Source: an uncultured Bacteroidota bacterium (GTDB lineage Bacteria > Bacteroidota > Bacteroidia > Chitinophagales > Chitinophagaceae). From it: DNA of 50,528 nt. Both the position numbers and the translations under genes were made by a program. Below the pieces are notes generated by a model. The model did no database searches. It was not told the DNA's origin and saw nothing but the letters and a program-made list of their open reading frames with translations. Positions 23,775 through 32,728 of this stretch are shown here, piece by piece (positions within the stretch are counted from its first letter, which is position 1; every line of letters starts with the position of its first letter). The stretch spans positions 1 to 50,528 of the forward strand of contig CAILLK010000030.1 of the NCBI GenBank assembly GCA_903835005.1, in the 5' to 3' direction.

Positions 23775-24353
23775 TCAACGATAAAATTCAGACAAATCAA
23801 GTTCAAACTCAACCTCTATTGCTGTAATAAATTTCAGTTCTTCCTTGTGTTTACGAAAATAACCTACCAGGTCTTCGGGATTTGAAAAAATATCTTTCAA
23901 CCTGTTTATATGGTTTTTTCTGTCTTCATAAACATCATAGTAATTCAGACCAATAAAGTCTATAAAATTCCTCGCTTCAGTGTCATCTGGATTTGTTTCT
24001 TCGTATACCAAATCTCCGGATAAGAACTGAATCCTGCTTTCAAAATCAGTTTGGAAAAATAAATTATCAAAAAATGTTTCTCCTTTATATTGTTCATCTT
24101 TTTTATAGAGATTTGCCCTTCTTAATACTGCATAATAATTGTAATAATCATCATTGTATTTAATGCTACTGTTAAAATGTTCCACCTCTACAGAATCCAG
24201 ATGATCAATATATTTTTCGGTATAGGCGCAAAAATTCTTTTGTTCCTTCAATAATAAGTTTCTCAGTATGGCATTATTTTCCGCATTACCACTGAGATAA
24301 GTTAATCCTTGCTTCAGAATATTTGAATCTGCGGTTTTAGAAAGGAATTTCAT
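23775..24353 (-). CDS. HNH-like endonuclease, Septu PtuB-type partner
   Basis: A 192-aa protein with a noncanonical HNH core: FCAYTEKYID (41-50), then VEVEHFNSS (H59), YYNYYAVL (N72) and RRANLYK (N81). In typical PtuB proteins the first motif is CxYC and a second CxxC pair binds zinc; here the second Cys is Thr and I find no second CxxC, so the zinc site is missing although the H-N-N catalytic framework remains. It begins five bases after the stop of the AAA ATPase gene, the PtuA-PtuB arrangement of the Septu anti-phage system, in which the ATPase complex controls the nuclease. The composition is AT-rich compared with korB. Defence function is inferred from family pairing. Confidence 0.65.
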   Translation of the reverse strand: MKFLSKTADSNILKQGLTYLSGNAENNAILRNLLLKEQKNFCAYTEKYIDHLDSVEVEHFNSSIKYNDDYYNYYAVLRRANLYKKDEQYKGETFFDNLFFQTDFESRIQFLSGDLVYEETNPDDTEARNFIDFIGLNYYDVYEDRKNHINRLKDIFSNPEDLVGYFRKHKEELKFITAIEVEFELDLSEFYR

Positions 24354-24358
24354 TGTTA

Positions 24359-25717
24359 TTAAAAGTTATATTCATTTCCTAGATGGGCTATCTTTCCAGT
24401 CAGTTCCATTTTTTCGCTTTCGTTTGAAGTATGGCGCAGCCTTTTTTTCATGTTCAGATATTCTTTCCACATTTCCTCTCCCCGTTTTCCCATTAAATGA
24501 GTGATGCTGAAATCCTTTTGCAAAATATCATTTGGATCATCACCTGCAGGGGCTTTACCTTTAAATGCCTTTACGGAACCTGGTTCATCCCAATCCAGTA
24601 TTATACGTTCATAAGGTTCAAATTGTGCTGCGATGATAGGACTATGTGTGGCTACAAAAAGCTGCGTATTGTTTTCGCCGTTTTTATCAATAAATACATT
24701 CTGGTAAGATTCAATCAGACCATACAAAAAATCAGGAAACAGGCTATTCTCCGGCTCATCAATGAGAACAATGCCCCGCTTTATTTCCCTGTTAAAATAG
24801 AGGGAAAAAATATGCCCGATACGAAAAATGTAATTACGAATACCTGTGCTTAACTGACTATACTCGATATGCTTATTAGATCCGATAGTATAAATATAAG
24901 CCAGCAGATTATCAGTTAGCTGAACCGGATTGCTTGCGCCCGCCACATCAAAATACAAGCCTGCATTAGCCAGTATACGGTTCCATACTTCTGAAATTTT
25001 GTCGAGTATTTTTGGATACTTTTTATCAAACTCAACTATCAGGTCTTTCTTGGTTTTATTTATGTTTTCATCCCTGGTTTCAAATTGTTCTTTTTCCTCC
25101 TGCCGTTGCTTTATTAAATAAATAAGTACAGTCCAGAATTCATTAATATTCTCATTAGAAACCTCATGGTAAAAGGGGAAATTATTAAATAATTGCAAAG
25201 CAGTATTAACATCACTCTTTGGACAATCATCAAATCCTAAATAAGAATTTTTCAATCCTTCGGAGGGTGAATAAATCAGGAGATCAGATCTATCATCCAT
25301 GAACTTTGAAATATGATAAATATTCTCATTATTAATAGCAAATAAAATACTTTTTCCATATTCCTGTCGGATAGTTTGAGATTCTAAATTCATTAAATAT
25401 TCAAACCAATCAGGTAAATTTAGTACTAAAGGCTCTAAAAAGAAGTGTTCTACATTGGTATTTCCAACACCAGTATATTTATTGAAGTAAACTACATTTA
25501 CACCTTGAATACTTAACTCTACAGCATAAGACCATTTGTGATTTGACTCTTGCTTTATAAGCCCCTTGACAAACATCAGTAATGTTGATTTCCCTGTCCC
25601 GTTCTTACCAATAAAACAAACCTTGTCAACAGCTTCACCAGTGATTGGATTCGTCAAATCAATAAAAGTGTCTTTAAACTGATGATATCCCTTTATCCAG
25701 ATTTTCCGTATTTTCAT
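24359..25717 (-). CDS. AAA/ABC-type ATPase, Septu PtuA-like
   Basis: A 452-aa SMC/RecF-like ATPase. Walker A is GKNGTGKST (37-45), the ABC signature is QLSTGIRNYIFR (288-299), Walker B is IVLIDEPENS (316-325, E321) and the switch His is H358 in VATHSP. Between the nucleotide motifs lies a helical region (about 185-250) short enough for a small coiled coil. The C-terminal tail GDDPNDILQKDFSIT resembles the conserved region after the ATPase of PtuA-type proteins. It is followed at five bases by the HNH gene, and both are AT-rich. It is most likely the sensor/ATPase of a Septu-type anti-phage system; an OLD-like nuclease is excluded because no TOPRIM domain is present. Confidence 0.7.
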   Translation of the reverse strand: MKIRKIWIKGYHQFKDTFIDLTNPITGEAVDKVCFIGKNGTGKSTLLMFVKGLIKQESNHKWSYAVELSIQGVNVVYFNKYTGVGNTNVEHFFLEPLVLNLPDWFEYLMNLESQTIRQEYGKSILFAINNENIYHISKFMDDRSDLLIYSPSEGLKNSYLGFDDCPKSDVNTALQLFNNFPFYHEVSNENINEFWTVLIYLIKQRQEEKEQFETRDENINKTKKDLIVEFDKKYPKILDKISEVWNRILANAGLYFDVAGASNPVQLTDNLLAYIYTIGSNKHIEYSQLSTGIRNYIFRIGHIFSLYFNREIKRGIVLIDEPENSLFPDFLYGLIESYQNVFIDKNGENNTQLFVATHSPIIAAQFEPYERIILDWDEPGSVKAFKGKAPAGDDPNDILQKDFSITHLMGKRGEEMWKEYLNMKKRLRHTSNESEKMELTGKIAHLGNEYNF

Positions 25718-25840
25718 ACATCTTAATTATGATTGTAAAAGTAATTTAAAGCAGTCAGTTTCAGATAAAATTATTGATAAACCCTACTAATTACTTCATT
25801 CATCCCATCATCAATTCACTTAATTTTAATGAAATAACCT

Positions 25841-25848
25841 TAATTTTG
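25841..25848 (+). promoter_or_regulatory. Bacteroidota -7 promoter element for the first giant protein
   Basis: TAATTTTG matches TAnnTTTG. It would give a leader of about 90 bases before the ATG at 25944. The gap 25718-25943 between the divergent ATPase gene and this one holds nothing else I can name. Confidence 0.5.
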
Positions 25849-25943
25849 CCTGTAATTAAATACCGCGCATTTTTATACAATATAACTTCAAACCTTTAAG
25901 CAGGTTTGCCTTTTTGGGATTCTAATTACTAAAAACGATATAA

Positions 25944-28900
25944 ATGAAAAACACTCTATCCTTTGCCTTAAGCCTTATCGGGAAATTATGTGCTGATTAC
26001 GGCAGCTCAATTATTGTCCTGCTATTCTTCGCTTTTATGGCGATTCCTCAATTTTCCTATTCTCAGATAAGCGGGACACCCTCAGTTTGTGTGGGAGCGA
26101 ACAGGACATTGACAGACGGGATGACAGGCCCTACCTGGAGCAGCAGTAATGCAGCAGTGGCAACAGTTGGTAGTACATCAGGTATTGTGCATGGTATAAC
26201 TGCCGGTACGGTTCATATTTATTGCACAAATGGCTCTATTAACGACAGTGTATCATTTACGGTTAATCCTAACCCGGCGCCCATTACCGGCAGCACTATA
26301 CTTTATGGCCCTCCTATTTATGTTTATGGCGGTGCAGGAACCCTGGCGGATGCTACACCCGGAGGAACATGGTCATCAAGCAATACAGCAGAGGCAAGTA
26401 TTGGAGCTGGTACCGGTATTGCCATTGGCATGGCATGCGGCAACCCGATTTTTACTTATACTTTAGCAACGACTGGTTGCTTTACGAGCCAGCTTGATAC
26501 TGTGATTTGCGGCCCCGGCACCGCATGGGCCTACAGCAGTATTACCGGTGCATCAATACCAGTTTGTGTGGGTTCATCTGTTACATTGGCTGATACGGCA
26601 GCGGGAGGCTATTGGGAAAGCGGCAATACAGCTATTGCAACTATAGGGTCTTCGACCGGGGTATTAACCGGTGTGGCCGCAGGAACATGCAGCATTGTGT
26701 ATGTTTTGGGTTCTTCGTATGCTTATACAACAATTACAGTCAGCCCGGTACCTGCCTCTATCACCGGGTTTAAGAAGCTGTGTTTCTCACCTGCAACTAC
26801 TACTTTATCGGATGTTACTGCTGGTGGAACCTGGAGCAGTGTAAATACGAGCATTGCTACAGTAGGATCATCGTCGGGAATAGTAACCGCAGGAATGACC
26901 ATAGGCATCGATACTATCAAATATACGTTGTCAACAGGTTGCTTTACGACTACTACAGTAAATGTTATTGGAACCCCAATTTCACCTGGAGAAATTATCG
27001 GGCCAACTTCTTTATGTTCGGGAACATGTGTGAATGACACAGATGCAGTGGGCGGTGGTGTCTGGAGTATCAGTAATCCTGCTGTGGCAACTATTGGGTC
27101 TGCTACAGGAACAGTTTGTGGTATATCACCGGGTGTTGCCATCATTACTATAAGTGGCACCTGCCCGGCAACTCAGACCATTACAGTTAATTCAACTCCT
27201 TCACCTATTATCGGGACCTTTATAACCTGTATCGGCAGTACCGTAACACTGAGCGATGCAACACCGGGCGGCACTTGGAGCAGCAGCAGCTCAGTTGCTA
27301 CCGTTGGAACATCCGGGGTAGTAATGGGTGTAGTATCAGGTTCTGCAACAATTACCTATACTGCAGGTATAGGCTGTAGTGCCTTAAGAGCTGTTACCGT
27401 TAATCCGTCGCCAACGCTTTATACAGTAACCGGCGGTGGCAGTTATTGTGCCGGTGGAACAGGTTTACATATCGGATTGGTAGGTTCAACATCAGGAATC
27501 AGTTATCAGCTTTATGATGGCACAACCTTAGTTGGATCGCCAGTTATGGGTACCGGATTGCCATTAGATTTTGGATTGCAGACCGGCGCAGGGATTTATA
27601 CAGTAGTGGCCAGAAATCCAACCACTACCTGCTCTGATACTATGAGCCTCAGTGCGACGATTACAGTGAACCCGGTTCCCGCGCTTTTTACCGGGCCGAC
27701 TGCATTTTGCGTAGGCGGTACGGGATTATTTACCACATCACCGGCAGGCGGCATATGGTCGAGCAGTGCAACTACAGTAGCAACCATCGGGACCTCAGGT
27801 ATCATTACAGGAATAGCCGCCGGAACAGCGACAATAAGTTATACCCTGCCTGTCACAGGATGTTTTACATCACATTGGATTAATGTGACTACATCTCCCT
27901 GCCCGCTTTCGATTCCGGCAGTATGCCTTAGTACGCCAACTACACTTACAAACTGCATCAGTGGTGGTGTATGGAGCAGCAGCACATCTATGGTAGCTAA
28001 CATCGGGTCGCTTAGCGGTTTAGTTACAGGCGTTGCTGTGGGCATAGATACTATAACATACTCACTGGGCACTACCGGGTGCACAGTTACGGCAACATTA
28101 TCAGTAATTTCTGCACCTGCCGCAATAGCAGGCCCATCCTCAACCTGTGCCGGTTCTACCATTACTTTAAGCGATGCTACGTCATCAGGTACATGGTCCA
28201 GCAGTAACACAGCTGTTGCAACTGTTTCGTCTTCAGGAGTGGTAACCGGAGCCTCTGCCGGTGTTGTTACTATTTCTTATACAATAGGCAGCTGCTCAGC
28301 AACCAAAATTGTCACCATATACGCAATACCGGCCACTATCGGGGGGCCATCGTCAGTTTGTATGGGGTCCACAATTACAGAAACAGACACCTCCACCGGG
28401 GGCAGCTGGAGTGTAGCTGCGGTATGGCTTGCAACAGTGGGGTCAGCTACAGGTATCGTTTCCGGTGTTGGCGCCGGTAGTACTATAATATCCTATACCG
28501 TAGGAGGGTGTTCGGCTACAAGAACCATAACTGTCAATGCTGCATCACCGATAACCGGATTCGCCGGAATGTGTGTGGGCGCTGCCACCACGCTTTCAGA
28601 CGCTTTCAGTGGCGGTACATGGAGCAGCTCTGCTACAGGTATAGCAACCGTAACAGGCTCGACAGGAGTTGTCAACGGAGTATCAGCAGGTACATCCGTT
28701 ATATCCTATACTATGCCGGCAGGCTGCTATGTGACGACAACAGTTACCGTAAGTCCCTTTCCAGGACCGGTTTCTGCTCCGCTATATTTGTGTAATGGCT
28801 CATGCATTACGATGAGTGCGGGTATTTCCGGTGGCGCGTGGAGCAGCAGCCTTCCATCACTGGCAACGGTGGATGCGGGTACAGGATTGGCCTGCGGCCT

Positions 28901-31900
28901 TGCTCCGGGATCAGTAACTTTTACCTATATGGCTGGTGGTTGTTCTGCCACTGCAACACTTACTGTAAATCCTACACCACCTGCAATATCGGGGCCAACC
29001 TCGCTATGTTCCGGTTCCAGTGCTGCATATACTGATGTATTCAGCGGTGGTACATGGAGCAGCAGCACATCGGCGGTAGCTACCATAGGCACATCTGGTG
29101 TGGCTACCGGTATATCTTCAGGTACGGCAATCCTTTCCTATTCATTCAGTACCGGTTGTTCGGCAATCTTGCCTGTGAATGTCTATCCGTACAGTGGTAT
29201 CACAGGCCCTTCATCGGTTTGTATCGGACAAACGATAGTACTGACTGATGCTGTTGGGGGAGGAGCGTGGAGCAGCGGTTCTACCGGTGTGGCAACAATA
29301 AATTCAAGTGGTCTGGTTTCAGGAATAACTGCCGGAACAGCAACTATCAGTTACAATCTGCCGGGTGGTTGTGTTGCAACAGCGGTGATTACTGTAAACG
29401 CATTACCATTACCGGTTACCGGATCTCATACCGTATGTGTCAGCTCAACTGTAACATTATCTGATGCTACATCCGGAGGTATATGGAGCAGTTTAAATAC
29501 GGCGGTAGCATCAGTTTTTGGCGCGGGGAATGTAGCGGGAATCAGCGCTGGCGTTGATACAATAGAATATACTTATCCCGGAGGTTGTTTTACAATATTT
29601 ACAGTTACTGTAAATGCGATCCCGGACACTATTTCCGGACCCGGCTCAGACTGCATTGGCGGTGTAATTACTTTAGCTGACCCATCGCCTTTTGGTACAT
29701 GGGTGAGCGGTGCTCCTGCTATTGCCACTGTGGGCTCAACTTCCGGCGCCTTTACCGGACTTACTGCAGGATCAGTAACTATTACTTACGGATTGCCTAC
29801 GGGTTGCCACGTGACTAAAACAGTAATAGTGAATCCTGCCCCATCATCAATTTCAGGTATCACCTCTTTATGCCCCGGCGGTTTGTCGCTGCTGGCAGAT
29901 TTAACACCGGGTGGAACCTGGAGCAGCAGTAATACTTCAATTGCAACCATTAATCCCTCAACAGGTGTATTGAGTGGGTTGGTTCCGGGAAGTTCAGTAA
30001 TTACTTATAATTCAGGCCCCGGTTGCCTGGTAACAACCTCAGTTGTTGTTAATCCTCTGCCAGCTACCATATCCGGTTCCACGTTGCTCTGCCAGGGCGC
30101 TTCAGTTACTTTAACGGATATTACACCGGGTGGCTCCTGGAGCAGTACTAACCCATCGATAGTGAGCGTTACGCCCGGAGGCGTAATAACAGGATTAGCA
30201 GCAGGCACAGCTAATGTAGATTATACACTTGGATCAGGCTGCATGTCTGAAATCGGTATAGTTGTAGATCCGCTGCCGGCTACAATTTCGGGAATTCCAC
30301 TGGTTTGTGTTGGCCTTATAACATCATTGAGCGATGTAACACCCGGCGGCACATGGAGCAGCAGCAATACAGCTATTGCCCCAATCAGTATTTCAGGCAC
30401 TGTTACCGGCATTGCCGCAGGAATTGCTACTATTACTTATACTGCCACAACAGGATGTATAACCACTGTTGCAGTTGGTGTCAATCCCCCCCCTGCACCA
30501 ATTTCAGGCGCATCACTTATTTGTGCAACTACATCAACATTATATACTGATGGCGTTTCTGGTGGCGAATGGCTTAGCAGTAACCCGGGAGTTGCCGCAG
30601 CCGGCAGTTCTTCAGGCATTATTACCGGTGTATCTACCGGTACAGCTATTATTACCTATATGACGGGTGCAGGGTGCCAGCTTACCAAGTCTATTACGGT
30701 AGATCCGGTGCCACTGCCCGTTTCAGGCCCCGGAAGTATCTGTACAGGTATACCCACAACAATGACTGATGCTACACCCGGTGGCGTATGGGCAAGCAGC
30801 GCGCCTGCACTGGCTTCCGTAGGTTCATTATCCGGAACCGTAGAAGGATATGCAGGTGGAATAGTTGCCATAAGCTATACGCTGGGGTGCACCATAACTC
30901 ATTTAATAACTGTAAACGTAATGCCATCCATGATCACAGGGCCTGGCTACACGTGCACAGGTGGCACAGTAATTTTGTCCGATTCTATTGCAGGCGGGAC
31001 ATGGACTTCATCAGCGCCTTCCATTGCTTTTGCCGGATCTTCGACGGGTATGGTAACCGGAATATCAGTTGGAAGTACAACTATTGATTATACAATGCCC
31101 GGGGGATGCTTCAGCAGCACTACAATTACCATCACGGCTCCTCCCGCAATGTTTACCATTACGGGCGGAGGCAATTATTGTGCAGGCGACTCAGGAGTAC
31201 ATATAGGTCTTACTGGCTCTGAACCGGGAGTTAATTACCTTCTTTACAGAGGTACCACACCTACGGGGACATTTGCCGGAACAGGCTCACCGCTTGACTT
31301 TGGCTGGCAGACCGTAACAGGAAGCTATACAGTTACTGCTACCAATGTTCTCTCAGCATGCAGCACAAATATGACCGGTTCGGTTACTGTAAATGTTACG
31401 CCCGTGGTAGTTCCTCATGTAAGTGTTACGGCAAGCCAGGGGGATACCATCTGTTCCGGTATTTTGGACAGTTTTACCGCTCATCCGGTAAATGGAGGTG
31501 TCTCTCCTTTTTACCAGTGGCAGGTTAATGGTGTTACTACAGGCACAGGGTCTGTTTATGCTTATCTGCCGGTGAACGGAGATGTAGTTAAAGTGAAAAT
31601 GGCCAGCAGTGCGGTTTGTGCTGTACCTGATACTGTTTATAAATCAGATACCATTACAGTAAATACCTCAGCAAACCCGGTTGTTACTATTTCGGCTTCT
31701 CCCGGAGACACGGTTTGTAAAGGCACTATCGTTTCATTATCAGAATCGACTTTGTTTGGCGGAACCGCACCTACTTTTTCATGGGTGAAAAATGGTGTAT
31801 TATCTGGTAGTGGTGCAATTTTTACGTTCCTGCCAACTAATAATGACATTATTTATTGTGTGGTGCACAGCAATTATATCTGCCGGTTATCAGACGTGGA

Positions 31901-32510
31901 TACCAGCGGCCTGCTGGTACTAACAGTAGATACCCCGGCAACGCCTGTGGTAACCCTGTTTGCCAGCCCTGCCAGCACAGTAAGCCCCGGCGACACAGTA
32001 ACACTTACAGCCACAGCAACCAATGGTGGCACATCGCCGGCATGGCAATGGTATAAGAATGGTATTTTAATAACAGGCGCAACGAACAGTACTTATGTAA
32101 TTGATTCTTTCAGCACTCCGCAGACAGACTCCTTTACCTGCCATATTACCAGTAGCGGCCCTTGCGTGTCTTCTTCTGCCCAAACTATTCTGGTTACCGT
32201 AACTACAGTAGGGGTAAAACAGCTTTCGCTGAGTAATATTTCTGTAAATGTTCTCCCTAATCCGAATAAGGGAGAATTTACAATTTCGGGTACTACAGGT
32301 ATCAGCAGCGGAAGCGGCAATGATGAATATGTAACGATAAGCATAACTGATATGCCAGGCCAGTTAATTTATAAAACGGATCTACATACCATCAACGGCA
32401 TACTCAATGAAAGGTTAAGGCTGGAGGGTATACTTGCAAAGGGCACCTACTTACTTACCCTAAAATCAGCTTCGGGATTCCAGGTATTCCACCTGGTTAT
32501 TGGAGACTAA
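25944..32510 (+). CDS. Giant secreted Ig-like repeat protein with T9SS sorting tail (2188 aa)
   Basis: A cell-surface or secreted protein. It has an N-terminal signal peptide (hydrophobic core about 24-40, ending FSYSQ) and then about 22 modules of roughly 70 residues of the bacterial Ig-like 2 type. Each runs as GPSSVCxGSxxTLTD, (T/A)PGGTWSSSNTAVATIG, SGxVTGxxAGTxTIxYT and GCxxTxxVTVNP. Two Cys recur per module, one in VCVG and one in the final GC, which predicts one disulfide each. Two modules of another type (GGGSYCAGGTGLHIGL) and three Ig/PKD-like domains precede a type A T9SS sorting domain (about 2100-2188: VLPNPNKGEF ... GTYLLTL). A surface adhesin is likely; the binding partner is unknown. 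It is paralogous to the next gene. Confidence 0.9.
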   Translation: MKNTLSFALSLIGKLCADYGSSIIVLLFFAFMAIPQFSYSQISGTPSVCVGANRTLTDGMTGPTWSSSNAAVATVGSTSGIVHGITAGTVHIYCTNGSINDSVSFTVNPNPAPITGSTILYGPPIYVYGGAGTLADATPGGTWSSSNTAEASIGAGTGIAIGMACGNPIFTYTLATTGCFTSQLDTVICGPGTAWAYSSITGASIPVCVGSSVTLADTAAGGYWESGNTAIATIGSSTGVLTGVAAGTCSIVYVLGSSYAYTTITVSPVPASITGFKKLCFSPATTTLSDVTAGGTWSSVNTSIATVGSSSGIVTAGMTIGIDTIKYTLSTGCFTTTTVNVIGTPISPGEIIGPTSLCSGTCVNDTDAVGGGVWSISNPAVATIGSATGTVCGISPGVAIITISGTCPATQTITVNSTPSPIIGTFITCIGSTVTLSDATPGGTWSSSSSVATVGTSGVVMGVVSGSATITYTAGIGCSALRAVTVNPSPTLYTVTGGGSYCAGGTGLHIGLVGSTSGISYQLYDGTTLVGSPVMGTGLPLDFGLQTGAGIYTVVARNPTTTCSDTMSLSATITVNPVPALFTGPTAFCVGGTGLFTTSPAGGIWSSSATTVATIGTSGIITGIAAGTATISYTLPVTGCFTSHWINVTTSPCPLSIPAVCLSTPTTLTNCISGGVWSSSTSMVANIGSLSGLVTGVAVGIDTITYSLGTTGCTVTATLSVISAPAAIAGPSSTCAGSTITLSDATSSGTWSSSNTAVATVSSSGVVTGASAGVVTISYTIGSCSATKIVTIYAIPATIGGPSSVCMGSTITETDTSTGGSWSVAAVWLATVGSATGIVSGVGAGSTIISYTVGGCSATRTITVNAASPITGFAGMCVGAATTLSDAFSGGTWSSSATGIATVTGSTGVVNGVSAGTSVISYTMPAGCYVTTTVTVSPFPGPVSAPLYLCNGSCITMSAGISGGAWSSSLPSLATVDAGTGLACGLAPGSVTFTYMAGGCSATATLTVNPTPPAISGPTSLCSGSSAAYTDVFSGGTWSSSTSAVATIGTSGVATGISSGTAILSYSFSTGCSAILPVNVYPYSGITGPSSVCIGQTIVLTDAVGGGAWSSGSTGVATINSSGLVSGITAGTATISYNLPGGCVATAVITVNALPLPVTGSHTVCVSSTVTLSDATSGGIWSSLNTAVASVFGAGNVAGISAGVDTIEYTYPGGCFTIFTVTVNAIPDTISGPGSDCIGGVITLADPSPFGTWVSGAPAIATVGSTSGAFTGLTAGSVTITYGLPTGCHVTKTVIVNPAPSSISGITSLCPGGLSLLADLTPGGTWSSSNTSIATINPSTGVLSGLVPGSSVITYNSGPGCLVTTSVVVNPLPATISGSTLLCQGASVTLTDITPGGSWSSTNPSIVSVTPGGVITGLAAGTANVDYTLGSGCMSEIGIVVDPLPATISGIPLVCVGLITSLSDVTPGGTWSSSNTAIAPISISGTVTGIAAGIATITYTATTGCITTVAVGVNPPPAPISGASLICATTSTLYTDGVSGGEWLSSNPGVAAAGSSSGIITGVSTGTAIITYMTGAGCQLTKSITVDPVPLPVSGPGSICTGIPTTMTDATPGGVWASSAPALASVGSLSGTVEGYAGGIVAISYTLGCTITHLITVNVMPSMITGPGYTCTGGTVILSDSIAGGTWTSSAPSIAFAGSSTGMVTGISVGSTTIDYTMPGGCFSSTTITITAPPAMFTITGGGNYCAGDSGVHIGLTGSEPGVNYLLYRGTTPTGTFAGTGSPLDFGWQTVTGSYTVTATNVLSACSTNMTGSVTVNVTPVVVPHVSVTASQGDTICSGILDSFTAHPVNGGVSPFYQWQVNGVTTGTGSVYAYLPVNGDVVKVKMASSAVCAVPDTVYKSDTITVNTSANPVVTISASPGDTVCKGTIVSLSESTLFGGTAPTFSWVKNGVLSGSGAIFTFLPTNNDIIYCVVHSNYICRLSDVDTSGLLVLTVDTPATPVVTLFASPASTVSPGDTVTLTATATNGGTSPAWQWYKNGILITGATNSTYVIDSFSTPQTDSFTCHITSSGPCVSSSAQTILVTVTTVGVKQLSLSNISVNVLPNPNKGEFTISGTTGISSGSGNDEYVTISITDMPGQLIYKTDLHTINGILNERLRLEGILAKGTYLLTLKSASGFQVFHLVIGD

Positions 32511-32728
32511 GTGAATTATAAACATCAGGTTAGTAAATGTAAATATTGTTGCAAAAAGATATTGTTTGTAATATTAAGACAATATGATAAAAATTATTTT
32601 CATCATTTGGTAATTTTTTCGTAACTTTATTACAGCAATTATTATCTATTCAGTAGTATTGTGAGTAGTATTTTTTCGAGAAGAAAACCAAGTTTTGAGA
32701 TTTAATTTAAAGGCAATAATTCATTTAC

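Noticed and set aside
26723..31849. Many 60-145-codon reverse-strand frames within the first giant gene, and the same in the second (34132-39669)
   Set aside because: They repeat with the same period as the Ig-like modules and show Val/Pro-rich composition from reading GT-rich repeats backwards.
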